The notes under the pieces: generated by a model
Told to the model about the DNA's origin: nothing
Databases searched by the model: none
The model's input: the letters and a program-made list of their open reading frames with translations, nothing else
In this document: positions 22,558 to 33,915 of the stretch, one piece after another
Layout: each line of letters begins with the position of its first letter
How positions within the stretch are numbered: the stretch's first letter is position 1
Made by a program: the position numbers and the translations under genes
Source: Allomyces macrogynus ATCC 38327
Taxonomy: Eukaryota > Blastocladiomycota > Blastocladiomycetes > Blastocladiales > Blastocladiaceae
NCBI GenBank assembly: GCA_000151295.1
Contig: GG745348.1
Location: 815,752-849,940, forward strand
Reading direction: 5' to 3'
DNA: 34,189 nt

Positions 22558-23132
22558 GTGAGCAGGTCGAGAACGGGCGCGCTGGGCGTGTTTGTTGTTT
22601 TTGAATTTGATTTTTCGTCGGCATTTGTGTTGCGTTCCCCTGGCATTGAAATATTGCAGAAGATGACTGGATCACGGAGCACTTTCAGGCGCCCAGGGCC
22701 TCGAGCACGTCCCTGGCGCGCCTCTTGCGCCGCCTCGGCAAGGAAGGACAGCATCATTATTGCCGATGAGCAGAAACTGGGAGAAAGAGACAGGAGGAGT
22801 TGAGCAGCGCGCGTCGGTCGTCGAGTCTTTTCTCTCTGCCTTGAGCGCACCGATCGTGGGGTGGCCACTTGTCCGACCAACACATCTGCACCAGCACCGC
22901 TTCCCTCGACACGACCGCACGCATCGACGGTCATCCGTGCCCGCACGGCCAAACAGCAAACCAACCTGCAACGTGGAAAACGTGAACGAGAAATCAACCC
23001 TTTTGCTCGAACCGTCTGTTCGCAGCATCAAGGAAAACCGCAAATATACCAGCTGGCCGTCGCCAAGTCGCTTCGCTGCTTCTCCCAATCGCGACGCCGT
23101 CGAACCAATAACCAACCAATCAACCGACGACA
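22558..23132. other. Intergenic region
   Basis: It holds the 3'UTR of the Thr-rich protein gene and the promoter and leader of the acyltransferase gene. A T-rich patch at 22585-22660 fits transcript-end sequence. I see no TATA box near 23133 and no gene. Confidence 0.4.
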
Positions 23133-25120
23133 ATGACGCTGGTCGACAACCTGCTGCACCGAAAGCCGCACGGCGTAACCGCGCCCGCCGCGAGCAGCGA
23201 CGCCACGTCTACCGCACCTGCTGCCGCCGCCACTTCCGTGACGCCGGCGGCCAACGGGTCGACATCATCCACGACCACGACAAAGTCCGCTGCCGCCAAC
23301 GACGCTGCGGCCCGCGCACACGCGGCCGCGCTGTCCTTTAAAAAAAAGGTCCCGCGCAACAAGGTGGGCGGCCGGGCCCCACGAGTCCCGGCCACGTCCG
23401 GCCGGGTTTTTTCTTGGGACGACGAGCCCTTTGCCCGAGGCCCAGGGACCTGTACTCGGACCTCGAGTTTGATATCTGGCTCGATGTGGAAGACTCGTCG
23501 ATTTACGACTTGCTCGGGTCCCGGTGCTCGACGAGGCCAAGCGCATCCTGCGCGACGCAACGGGCGCCGTGGAACGGCTCGACGAGGATATCCAGGCGTC
23601 GCCGAATGACCGGTCGAGTCGGTCGCGCCGGGTACGTGCTATCGGCGTGCTGATTATTATGTGCGATGTTCGGCATGATCTGATCATTTCCCTGGTCGGT
23701 CGTTGCTCAGAAACGCGAGCGTCTCCGGGACAAGGTCGCGTCGCAGCTCGTCAAATCGTGGGTGATTCTCGAAGACAAGTTGCGCAACCCGCACGTCACG
23801 CGCAAGCGCGACAAGATCGCCTTCTTCTTTGGCGCGACCGACCTGTGGCTGACGGCAGCGCTGTTGGGCCTGTACCCGCGGTCCGTGCCCGTCTGGTACA
23901 CGATCAAGGCCGTGATCCTGCTCGGTATCCGGTGGGGTTCCTACCGCCGCAAGCGCTGGCACTACTTCTTGGCCGACTTCTGCTACCTGATCAACTCGAT
24001 GCTGCTCGTGTTCTTGCTCGTCATGCCGTCATCGACGACGCTGTTCAACGTCCTGTTTGCGTGTGCGCACGGGCCGCTCGCGTGGGCGATTGTGACGTGG
24101 GTACGTTGAGAGAGTGTTGCATTCGCGATTTGGACGCGATTTGGACTGCGCGACATCCGACGCTAATCCTTTGCGTGCATCTCTCTGTTCAGCGTAACTC
24201 GATGGTCTTCCACTCGCTTGACAAGATGACGTCCGTCTTCATCCACCTCTCGCCGCCCGTGACTCTCATGGCGCTGCGCTGGCTCGACACGACCGCATCC
24301 ACGGCCGCAAGTCCCTACTACGGCGGGTACCCCGGCGCGCCGCAGCGCACGGAACCACTGCCGGCCATGTCCATGACCGAGGCGCTGGTCGGGTCGACGA
24401 TCGTCTACCTGGTCTGGCAAGTGGCCTACTACGTTCTGATCCTGCACCGCCGCCGCGACAAGGTTTACAAGCAGGGCTACGCGACGTCATTCACGTGGCT
24501 GCTCCAGGACCAGGGCGCGATTGGCAAGGCCATGGGCGTCTTTGGCGACCAGCACCGGCTCGTCACGTTCATGCTGCTGCAGTTTGTCTACTCGATGGTC
24601 ACGGTCCTGCCGAGCTACGTGTTTGCGCGGTCGCAGATCGCGAATATGCTGTTCCTCGCGTTCATCTTGTCGGCGAGTATCTGTACGTGGCCATTTTCCT
24701 TACCGTCGCGGCAAGGTCGATGGAGGCTAACTTGGGGGGAATCCAGGGAATGGAGCAAACTTCTACATCAACGTCTTCTCGAAACGGTACCTGACGGACC
24801 TGCAGAAACTCGAGGATGAGTTCAAGTCGAAAGTCGTCGACTTGGCGACGACCGCGCCCAACTCGACCGTCGTCTCGCCCGTGCCGGCTCCCGTTTCCGC
24901 CAAGGACTCGGAGCTGCGCCAGCGGTCAGCCGCCAAGAACGACCAAGACATCAAAATGTGCCCCGGTCTCGTGCCCGTGCCGCAATTCGTCAAGGACATG
25001 GTCGACGGCGCACATGCGGCGAGCGAGCCGCACGTAGCGGTCGCGTCCGCATCGACCGTCCCGACCTCGGCGCCCGAGTCGCCGAGTAAGGGCGCTGACG
25101 TGCCGAATGTCGCGAGCTGA
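23133..25120 (+). CDS. GPC1: Glycerophosphocholine acyltransferase Gpc1 (DUF2838 family)
   Basis: Exons 23133-23631, 23711-24100, 24193-24682 and 24747-25120; about 584 residues once two single-base gaps are allowed for. The enzyme acylates glycerophosphocholine with acyl-CoA in the ER, feeding phosphatidylcholine remodelling. Family segments are RDKIAFFFGATDLWLTAAL, WGSYRRKRWHYFLADFCY, MPSSTTLFN, then across an intron VTW/RNSMVFHSLDKMTSVFIH with SPPVTLMALRW, and across the last intron ASIW/NGANFYINVFSKRY. About eight hydrophobic helices alternate with short loops; both ends are charged and cytosolic in character. The first exon has frame breaks at GGG 23445-23447 and GGG 23516-23518. One more G at each makes the exon an exact 167 codons and yields DLYSDLEFDIWLDVEDSSIY and VLDEAKRILRDATG. 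Sequencing undercalls are the simplest cause. Confidence 0.92.
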
Positions 25121-25330
25121 TGCGCGGTCGCCATACCGTCGCGCGTGTGAATTGCGCGACGAGGTATTTCCCAAACAAAAATGTGGAACTGTACGACGTT
25201 ATTTTTTCTGCTTGCTTGCGTTTGTTACCCACTGAATTTGCGTGTTGTACGCCCTGTTCATGTACGCGAATTACATGCCTACTTCGAACCGATTCGTGTT
25301 CCGCGACCGTCACGCGCTCAGTCCACGTTG

Positions 25331-26888
25331 TCAGTCTTCGTCTCCACCCGCCAGCGCCTCCGGATGCCGCAATGACTCCATCGACGGCAACGACGCGGTC
25401 GTCGCGCCGTGACCGCTCGACAGCCTCTCCTCTCCTCTCCTTCCACCCATACTCTCTGGCGCTCCCGTCCCCATCGACCCCATCGACCCCATCGACCCCA
25501 ATGCCACCGTCCCTCCTCCGCCTCCCCCTCCACCTCCCGCTCGCTTCGGCCCCTTACGCTTGCCTCGCCCCTTCCGCGTCCTCGTGGCCAACAAAATCGT
25601 CGAATGCAAAAACACCATGCCAAGGGCACTGTACGCGCGCACGACCGACACCGACGCGTTTGCCACGGCGGGCGTGCCCGCGAGCGCCAAGAACGCGATC
25701 TGCACCATGACCGCGATGGTGGCCGCGAGAGATTGGGTGCAGATGATGCGCCGCGACCGGGCGTGCATTGCGTGCCATTACGTGAGTGCGCGATGTGACC
25801 AGGGTGGGGACGATGGGGGTGGGGGTGGGAGGGCGGAGGAGGTGCCGCTGCGCGCGAGCGGGAGGGTGGCGGATCGCGACGTGGTGGTGCTGCTCGTGGC
25901 AAAGGGGAGGGTCGACCGGGATGCGGCGGATTCGGCGGTGGGGAGGACGCCGGACTTGCCCGAATTTCCGGGTCGCAGCTGCGCGTCGGTCGCGGCGGTG
26001 TCGGCGGAGTGGTCGTTCAGGACGGGTTCGGAGACTGAGCTAACGAAAAGGCATCCACGGCGTCGGATCAGTAAACAAATCGAAAGGGGCAAGGCAGAAC
26101 GAGACGGACCCGGTACGTGGAGTTGAATCGCGCCCGTATCGGTCTCGCGAATCGCCGGGTCGGTGCTGGGGGATGCTGCAGCGGCGGCGCCGGCGGCGGC
26201 GAACTGGAAGTCGATCGAGACAATGGTCGCGATGAGAGAGGCCGAGACGGCTGTGTCAAGCGCGAGCCTACCGTGAACGAGAGTACGACGCGAGTTAGTT
26301 GACGGCTCAAATCAGACAGTGAGCGCCCAGATGTGCAATGTACGCCCAGACAAACGGCATCGTGCGCAAGAAGTTTAACGGCGTCAAGTGGCCATCAGCG
26401 ATCGATGCCGTAAATGTAGTCCGACACGCTCACGATAAAGATGGCGATGGTCACGGCGGCCAAGGCGAGCGGGAGGCGTTCGGGAACGCGTGGGTAAAGT
26501 GCTTTGAAAACCTTTCTGGAAGTTGATTGGGTCAGCATGTTGACTGCAAACACTCTTGAGCGTCGCTGGAACGCACCTGATCTTGAACACACCGCAAACG
26601 GTCATAACCACCGTACCGCACTCGGTCGCCAAGAAATGTACCTTGCGGAACTGGTTGAGTGGGTCTGGTGCGGTCACGTCCGCGCAGAAAATACAGACCC
26701 ACATGGCCGCGTCGCCCGTGAAGAACAAGAGCCATTGAAGGACGACAAGAAGGTTGATGAGCGAGTGCTTGCGATAATAGACGCGTATTGCGTGGGGGCG
26801 CGACGAGCGTGGTCAGGGTGCCGGGAATGACGGGTACTTGCTGCTCAGGATGCCAATAGATTGCTGAGCCGGGAGCGGTCGTGACCAT
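25331..26888 (-). pseudogene. Multi-pass membrane protein, paralogue B (broken)
   Basis: It is a tandem paralogue of the gene at 27188-28729. Exon 1 is 26888-26577, intron 26516-26576 (donor GTGCGTTC), and the second exon runs 26515-25331. Conserved with A are LIN-LV--QWL-F--GD-A-WV, FL--E-GT then KIR, YPRVP, MPF-W, and SRRI with RAY-ALGM-FLHSTI. Three single-base shifts occur: CCCCC at 26794-26798 (one C too many), 26394-26404 (one extra base, fixed by length comparison with A) and AAA at 26309-26311. An in-frame TAA at 25778-25780 falls where A has Ile before the segment WRSLHPWSRRI; the frame continues past it with clear homology. The shifts may be sequence errors, but the stop is a substitution. 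The C-terminal tail has a Gly run and GSM repeats. Function unknown. Confidence 0.6.
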
Positions 26889-27149
26889 GATTGCAGCGGT
26901 GGGGAGTGAAGAGGAGTCCCGAGGAAGAGCTGTGACCGAATTGCAGAGAGTCGTGTCACATAACTGGTGGATGGCGACAGGAGCTCATGATGGGCGGGCA
27001 GCATCGTCGGCAGAGTGACCGTGGTCGGAGTTGAATGATGTGGGGGCAACCATCGTCCACATCACAGCCTGAATGATTGCGTCGAGCATGGCGGTTTGCT
27101 CTGCAGACCTCGACGTTCCGATCGTGCGCATAAATATTACAAGGGCCGG

Positions 27150-27155
27150 TATATA
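27150..27155 (-). promoter_or_regulatory. Candidate TATA box of paralogue B
   Basis: TATATA within CCGTATATACC on the minus strand, 262 bases before the ATG at 26888 and just beyond the 3' end of paralogue A. A similar GATATATACGG lies upstream of paralogue A at 29058-29063. Confidence 0.35.
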
Positions 27156-27187
27156 CGGCTCCACCAAACGCTGTCCCTCTCGCGCAA

Positions 27188-28729
27188 TCACGGGGATCTC
27201 CCGCTGCCGCGTCGTCCATCCACCACCTCCGCGACCGCCAACGATCCTCTCCTCCCCACCTGCACCTCTCCACCACACACAGCCTCCGCCTTCAGTTGTG
27301 CCCTCAACCCGACGGCACTCCCCTTCCTCGACCCTATCGTATGCAACCCGCCCGATCCGGCCGACGGGACCGCACTCAAGCGGCGTCCGGGCGACACTGT
27401 TCCCGACCGCCGCATCGACGAGTCGCGCGCAATCGCAATAGTCGAGTGTAGGAACAGCATCCCGAGCGCAGCGTACGCGCGTGTGACCGTGGCCGCCGCG
27501 TTGGATGCGGGCGTGGCCCCGCCGGTCGCGACAAAGACTGCGAGCATGGTCACGGCCATGGCCGCTGCGGTGAGCTGCGTCGCGAGAATTCGGCGTGACC
27601 ATGGGTGTAGGGAGCGCCAGATGGCGGTGGCGCGGGAGAGGCGCGATGGTGGAGGGTCGTCGAGGGTGGAATTGGCGGGTTGAGAAGCAACGGGAGGCGA
27701 GTTGGGGTTGGATCGATGTGCAGGTGGAGAGAGGGTAGTCGGCGGCGACAGTGTTATCGGCGGCGAAAGCGTGGTTGTGGGTCGAGACAAGGTCGATCCA
27801 CGCGACACGGTTGATGACGGCGCCAAGAGACCTGGCTCGAAGGGCGCGCCCAAATGCGGTGGAGAACCTAAAATACATCAACGTCCGTTCAGAGTGATAC
27901 TCAAATGTCTGTCCAGGGGTCGAGAAAGGGTCCATACACGCGGTTGGGAGCGTGATGTGGATCTCATACACGTCGGAATCGTCGGTGACCGGCCTCCCGC
28001 CCACGGCGGCGAGCTCCCAGTCGATTCGCAAAACCATGTAGACGAGGCACGTCGAAATGGTCACGTCGAGCAAGATCCTGCCGACCAGAGCAAGCGCTTG
28101 AGCATGCCGTTGGCGCAGTGTGGTCAAACATCGGGGCAAGATTACGAACCCCCATGCAAACGGCATGATCTTCAACAGCAGCGACCGTGTCGTGCGCCCG
28201 GTCGTGACGAGCGCGACAACGTAATCAATCAAACTCACGACAAAGACCGCGCACGTCAAGGCCGCCAGGCAGGGCGCCAGTCGCGCCGGCACGCGGGGGT
28301 AAATGACGCGAAATATCTGGAGATGCCGCAGCGGGACATGAGCGTCGAGGTAGCGCTACTTCCGTAAAAACCATGACATACTCGGATCTTGAGCAGGTTG
28401 CTCACAGTGAATAATGCCGTGCCCGCTTCGCTGGAAAGAAACATGATGCGTCTTGGAGTCGTTTCACTGTCGCCTAGTGCCGGCACTGTTGCAGCACCAA
28501 CCCAAATGGCCACGTCGCCAACGAGGAACGCGAGCCATTGCACCATGACGAGGTGGTTGATGAGCGAGCGGCGCCCATAGGCGACATAGACTGACCGGAC
28601 CAAGGCAGCGACCGTGATCACCGTGCTGGGGACAAACGTTGCAAGTTCCGGGCCAATGTCGGAGAAGCCCATGATGCGCGGCTCTCGGTCATCGCACGAC
28701 CGACCACGGATAAAGGTGAGAGCGGGCAC
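27188..28729 (-). CDS. Multi-pass (7-8 helix) membrane protein of unknown family, paralogue A
   Basis: Exons 28729-28382, 28316-27938 and 27867-27188 give an unbroken 468 residues (449 from the Met at 28672). Introns are 28317-28381 (donor GTATGTCA) and 27868-27937 (donor GTATGGAC). Hydrophobic segments in order: FVPSTVITVAALVRSVYVAY; LVMVQWLAFLVGDVAIWVGA; FLSSEAGTALFTVSNLLKI; LAALTCAVFVVSLIDYVVAL; a weaker one at KIMPFAWGFVILP; ILLDVTISTCLVYMVLRI; a long Pro/Ser/Thr loop with TLSPP repeats; ILATQLTAAAMAVTMLAVFV; and AYAALGMLFLHSTIAIA. This pattern, with a long loop before the last pair, resembles a G-protein-coupled receptor, but I see no diagnostic motif and no retinal-type Lys in the last helix. 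Function unknown; the conservation with B shows it is a real family. Confidence 0.7.
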
Positions 28730-29188
28730 GGATCCGACACTTGTCCTGGCGCGGTGCGCGATTCTTGCGGCGGGTTGGGCAGAATATGCAAGTTGTTGCG
28801 CGCCTTTTGCTGATCTTTTGACGTTGCGGACCTGTTCGCTGATTCTGAGCAGGGCGACAGAGCCACGTCGAGGAAGTCAGGAAAGGGCACTCCAAGCACC
28901 TGCAGAAAAACGAACAGCCAACACGTCTCGCACTGTTCTCACGCGATGCAACCGTCGATGACAAGTCTGACTTTTCGAGATGGTCCTGATGCCCTACGTG
29001 TCGCGTCGCGTCAACTCGCATGGGCTCCTTCGATTTCCAGAGAGTAAAAATGTACCGTATATATCCAGGCAAACAAAGGGATCAAAATCAAGGCGGCAGC
29101 ACCGCGTGCGCCGCCGAATGGACCCGGTGCGCAGCACGCCCACTCCAACCTTCCAGCCCCTCCCTTCCTTCCCTTCCCGACAACCAGC
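28730..29188. other. Intergenic region between Sec63 and paralogue A
   Basis: It holds the 3'UTR of Sec63 and the promoter of paralogue A. The minus-strand TATATA is about 330 bases from the first ATG of A, so a long leader or another start may exist. I see no further gene. Confidence 0.4.
29058..29063 (-). promoter_or_regulatory. Candidate TATA box of paralogue A
   Basis: TATATA within GGATATATACGG on the minus strand, upstream of the ATGs at 28729 and 28672. The matching motif upstream of paralogue B suggests the promoter was duplicated with the gene. Confidence 0.4.
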
Positions 29189-31516
29189 CTATTCTTCATC
29201 ACTGCTCGAGTCGTCATCTGACGACGACGACGACGACGACGACGCGCCGTCTTGCCCTGCGGCATCGCCCGTCTGCGACTGCCGCGTGCGCTGTCCACGC
29301 AGCACGGCCATTTGACCCGCAAGCGTATCCTCATCCGGGTCCGAAATATCGTCCTCTAGTTCCGCCACGGCCGCCGCAGCCCGCGCACGTGCCTCGTTCG
29401 ACAACTCCTCGACCTTCATCTGAATATCGAGCCGCATATCCGACCCGACCCAGTGGTCCGACTTGATGAACACGGAGAACGGGAACACGCCCGCCTGGTT
29501 GGGCGCCTGGAACTGGATCTTGATCGTCTTCTTGTCGCGCAAGTCCGGGACCTTGACGGCGTTGATGATCCGGTTCGAACCGACATTCCCCAAAAACACC
29601 CACCACGTCGGTCGCTTGTTTGCCGGGAACCGCGGCGAGTGCGCGAGTTTCGGCAGTTCCGCAAGCTTGACGGCTTTCCCGCGCGCGCCATCGCCTTCAC
29701 CGTCAAGACCGAGCGTGTCAAAGTCTTCGTCGTCCTCATGCTCTTCGTCGTCCTCCGGATCGCGCGGGGGCTTGGCGAGCCCGAGTTTCTTGGCCTCGGC
29801 AACACGTTCCGCACGGCGCGCCTTCTTGGCCTCGTACTCGCCGTTCAGTTGTGCGAGCGAAATGGAAATGGGCGCGAGCCGGATACGAATCGTGCAGGTC
29901 ACCATGGCGCCGGGCGTGATCGCCTGTTCGCCGAGCACACGGAAATCCAACTTCTCCAAAACAATCCGCGGGAACCCCGTTAAGAACCGGTTCATATCCT
30001 CGACCTGCGCGTCGGACAAGTCGCGGAACACTTTACGGCGCGCACCAGCCTCCATTTCCGCCAAATCCTGCAACGACTTGACCGGTTGCGGCGCGAGCGA
30101 CTTGAGCGCCTTGACGTGGGCCTCCGTGACGTGCGGCACCTGCAGCATCGGCGAGACCGTGTGCCAGGTCCCCTGGACCAAAAGCTGCGTCACGTCCATC
30201 GTGTAGAGCGACGGGATCAGCCATCCGCGCGCCAACGTGATTTGCAGGATCCCGCGCTGCAAGAGGTGCACAGCGCGCACGATCGTCTGCTCGTCGTCGG
30301 CCGACCGCGGGACGCGGCCGGTGCGAGTCATGTGCGCGAGGAGAACGGTCAGCGCGTGCGCAGCGGCCGGGCGAGACGTGACGGCGGGCGGGTACGGGAA
30401 GTCTTCGCCGAGGTCCTTGAGCGCGACAGACACGGCGAGTTGCAGGGTCTTTGGTCGACTTGACCAAAGCGTCGGCCTTGCCCTTGTCGTTAGTATCGGG
30501 CAAGTAGGTCTCCTCAAACTCGCGCGCTGTCGACAAGACGGCGAGCAACGTCTTGAGCCCGGCATCTTCCGGAATCCGTTTGAAGAACGCGGCCATGGTG
30601 CGCGACAGCACGCGGTCCTTGGTGTAGTTGCGCGTCGAGTACCACCAGTGACCGATCCGCCACGGCAGGAGCACGCCAAAGACGAGGCCGTACCCGAGCA
30701 GGACGTACGGTGAGTTATGCGCGGCGACGATCCAGGTCGGCAGAGCAATGCCCATGGAAAACGCCTGTTTCCCGTCCGGGTGGCCGTACTCGTCGTAGGC
30801 CTTGCGCGCCTCGGCATTGGTCAGGACCTTGTAGGCCTTGGAGATGTCGGCAAAGATGGCATTCGCCTTTTCCTTGAGGTCGTCGGCGACCTTGTCCGGG
30901 TGGTGGATCAGCGAGAGCTTGCGGTAGGCGCGCTTCACGTCAGCCGTCGTCGACGACTGCGAAATGTTGAGCACCGCCCACGGGTCCCAGACGGTCGGGG
31001 TCTCGATTTCTGTGGTCACGATGATGTGCACGAGGAAGGCGACGGCGGACCAGCCGGCCGAGAGCACTGCGTACCTGGAGGAGAGCGGGGCAGAATGGTC
31101 AGGAGCTTAGTCTAGCGCGCAAGAGCATCACAATCAGCAAGAAAAATGGGACGCACTTGATCAGGCGCGAAACGCGGTGCTTGCGCGCATCCTTGCGCTT
31201 GTTGGCGCGGAACTTGGCAAGGCAGTCGGAGCACTGGCAGCTGCTCGCCTTGTCAAACCGTTCTAGCGAGCACGTAGCGAAATGACGCGAAGCGGAGCGA
31301 GGGCCGCGCGTTGCAGAACAGAGTCAGGTGCGTGCTAGACGGGGATCACGGCAACAGGGGCGTGCACCGCGGCACACGACATCAGAGCAAAAATGATCAC
31401 GTACGGCGACCCCCAAAGACCCAGCGGTGCGTGGCCGGGACTAGTACAAGCGTGAGGACTGTCGCGACAAAGTAGGCAAAGTAGACGCCCGTGTCGTCGT
31501 ACGAGTACTGGGTCAT
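29189..31516 (-). CDS. SEC63: Sec63, ER translocon J-domain subunit
   Basis: Exons in coding order are 31516-31405, 31262-31157 and 31074-29189, with introns 31263-31404 and 31075-31156; about 700 residues after one correction. Sec63 sits in the ER membrane and recruits the lumenal Hsp70 to the Sec61 channel. The start MTQYSYDDTGVYFAYF leads into the first helix. A short loop holds CQCSDC, then a second helix. The J-domain (WDPWAVLNIS ... HHPDK ... EYGHPDGKQ) follows with the HPD motif, then GIALPTWIV. The Brl domain spans the middle, and the tail is very acidic, with a Ser/Asp run. The frame breaks at 30450-30452, where AAA in the coding strand should be AA. Removing one A gives STKTLQLAVSVALKDL and an exact codon count. 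It lies divergent to SVF1. Confidence 0.95.
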
Positions 31517-32384
31517 GTTGGCGCGCGCGTGTAGTCGTGATCAGAAGACACGCGTGCGCGAGTGGAGCAGGCGGACTTTGACGCCGCAGGCAGAGCTCCC
31601 GCAGCAAAGCGACCAGCGCAGGCAGGACAAGAACAAGTGGCCGCGCCGTTGAAGCGCGCACGAGCTTGATAAAGAACAGCTGGCGGCGCGCAAACGGATT
31701 GGTCGCTGGTGCACGACTTGGGCTGGGCTCGACGACTAGTTACAGCTGATGCTCTTGCGCGCTTGGTCCAGGTCCAGAACGCGGAATTCGGGCCGTAGGC
31801 GGTGGCCACAGCAGAGAACGTGCAGCAGCAGCCGTGCTCTTCGTGGTCGTGGTGGTGGTGCTGGTGCGTGTTGGCGCGGGCGTTCGGGCGGGAAGGGAGC
31901 GGCAGACACGGCGAGGTCGTTAGAAAAATCAAGCACGCGCTTCCCTGCCCGGCCAAGTTGGCCAGGAACTGGACCAGCTGGCACCGCGAAGCGTGCCAGA
32001 AACATCTCTTCCCAGGTGACCGCGATCAGCGTCCGAAATGACAAATCATCTCGGTCGTTGTACGTAACTTGTTTTTTGGTCAGCAACGTTGCTCTTCTCA
32101 GCCCCACCGCAAACCCTTTTTGGTCTTCGGACAGCGAACCCTGACAGCGCGGCTTTTTGGAGTCATCGGCAACCAACGGGACACGTCGCGCTGGGCCACT
32201 CGGCGCCGCCTCGCCGCTTCCATTCTCTCTCCCGAACCCACCTCGCCGAGCACACCGACACCAACTCGTCTTGCAACTTCTTGCGCACAGCAGCCCCGTT
32301 GCGACCAGCTGCACCCGCCATCTGCAGCACTCGTCGCGCCGTTTGCACGCCCCCGTCCTCTAGCCTACTCGCCTCTCGCCCACC
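31517..32384. promoter_or_regulatory. Divergent promoter region, SEC63 and SVF1
   Basis: About 870 bases between the two divergent starts. Minus-strand open frames at 31513-32314 are open but show no motif and overlap the likely SEC63 leader. The 150 bases before the SVF1 ATG are C-rich on the + strand. No TATA box is obvious. Confidence 0.4.
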
Positions 32385-33531
32385 ATGCTCTCCGAATCGC
32401 GTACGTGCGCCTTGCCGCCTCTCCTCGCCCGTCAACACCAACACGGCCAATTCCTGACGGGCCCATGCTGCTCCAGACCACGCTACGGGCATTGTCCACC
32501 CAGAGTCGACCCCGCGACTCGCGCCGGCCGCCGAGGGCATCTGGGTCAAGGCCGGGTACGGTTACTCGGAGACGGAAACGTTCTATCTGTACCCGTCCAC
32601 GGGCGGCATGGTCTACGTGCAAATGGCCTACTCTGAGCTGAGCTATTCGCCGCTCGCGCAAGTCTCCGTCTTGGTCGCGACGCCCGAAGTCACCTTCTTC
32701 AAGTCCTACAACCACTCGGGCTCAGCACTCAAGCTCTCGCCCGGCCAGGGCGCGACGGGCTACTCGTGCGAGATTCTCAAGGTCGCGCGGCTGCCCGAGG
32801 CCAACGGCACCGTCACCTACCAGCTGTCGCTCAAGACTCGTGAGATTACGCTCGACGCGACGCTCGTCGAGCCGTTTCCGGCGACCATTCGCGTGGGCGA
32901 CGGCGTCGTCCATTTCCCACACGACGCGAAACTGTCGCAAGTGTTCAACCTGCGTTCGCGCGTGACGGGCACCGTCGCCATCCCGAAAGCCGGGCTTGTC
33001 GACTTGGCGGGCCACGGCGCGCTCGTGCACCAGCACCAGTCGATTGCGCCGCACAAGATTGGCGCGCAGTGGAACTTTGCCGCGTTCCAAGGGGACCAGC
33101 TGGCATTGTCGACGATTTCGGGCACGCAGCCGCACTCGTGTGCACCGTTCTCGACACTCGCCATGACGCTTGATGGCACGCACTATGTCTCGACCGACGC
33201 GCAGTTTATTGTCGAGGCGTCAGAACAGGACAAGGAGACTTATTACCAGGTGCCCAGCAAAGTGCGCGTCGTGGCCAACGCCGTGCGCGCCGCGGACGGC
33301 GACGAGGTTGAAATTGAGGGCGTGTTTGCCGTGACTCAGCGCGTGATCGCGTCGACGTGCTCGGTGGAGTGCCGTGGCTGATTCGCAAGGCGATTCAGTG
33401 CTCGTCTCAAGCCGTACGTCTACCAGAACGTCGCGCCCGCAAACGCGTCGGAGATTGTCGTGCGTCGTGCCGGGGCCGAGATTGCGCGGTCAAGTGGGAC
33501 GGCGTTTGTCGAGGTCACTTACACGAACTGA
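32385..33531 (+). CDS. SVF1: Svf1 family protein (survival factor 1)
   Basis: A 16-nt first exon (32385-32400, caccATG) is joined across intron 32401-32476 to exon 32477-33531; about 356 residues. Yeast Svf1 is needed for survival under oxidative stress and moves ceramide between ER and Golgi; the fold is lipocalin-like. Family segments are SETETFYLYPSTGG and VQMAYSEL near the start, AGLVDLAGHGALVHQHQSI then AAQ-like GAQWNFAAFQGD in the second half, and PWLIRKAIQ with KPYVYQN near the end. Two frame breaks lie close to the C-terminus. One base is missing at about 33345 (GG read as G restores RVDRVDVLGG) and one is extra at 33399-33407. They cancel in total length. Read uncorrected, the protein would stop at 33381 and lose the conserved end. 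Confidence 0.87.
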
Positions 33532-33915
33532 GAGGGGGAGGGTGGACATCCATCATTTTTTTGAGCGCTTCGCATATTCCTAGACCGGGTCGTGCGCGCT
33601 GGAGTAGACCATGAGCTGCTTGGTCGCAGTTTTGGCGTCTATTTTGGACATAAATGTACCTTTTTGGAAAAATATCCACTATCGTGGCCAGTTGGTGCGC
33701 GTCATGTACGGATCGACAGGACGACGAGCAAAGACTGTCAAGAGCGAGAGTCGACAGGTCAGACCAACTGAGGACCTTGATCAACGGCAATACATTTTTG
33801 ATTGCGCTCAGAAACCAAATTGCTCTCCTCTCCGTTGCTGTCACGATAACGACAACGATCTCCAACTCGCCGCATTTGTTTCCGGGACCCGGAGAACGCT
33901 CAAGAACCCAATAAC
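33532..33915. other. Intergenic region
   Basis: It lies between SVF1 and the partial gene that runs off the right end. It is less GC-rich than the coding DNA around it. Open frames on both strands here are short and lack motifs, so I treat it as 3'UTR plus promoter. Confidence 0.4.

Noticed and set aside
25770..25785. Intron beginning GTAATG to remove the stop in paralogue B
   Set aside because: The donor does not fit the window pattern, and the bases after it are homologous to coding sequence of paralogue A.
27188..28729. Microbial rhodopsin or rhodopsin-cyclase fusion
   Set aside because: Such proteins occur in zoosporic fungi and have seven helices, but the last helix here has no retinal-binding Lys and no cyclase domain follows.
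31736..32314. Minus-strand open frame of 192 codons
   Set aside because: It lies in the divergent SEC63/SVF1 promoter, overlaps leader sequence and shows no domain or splice pattern. Low-level possibility only.
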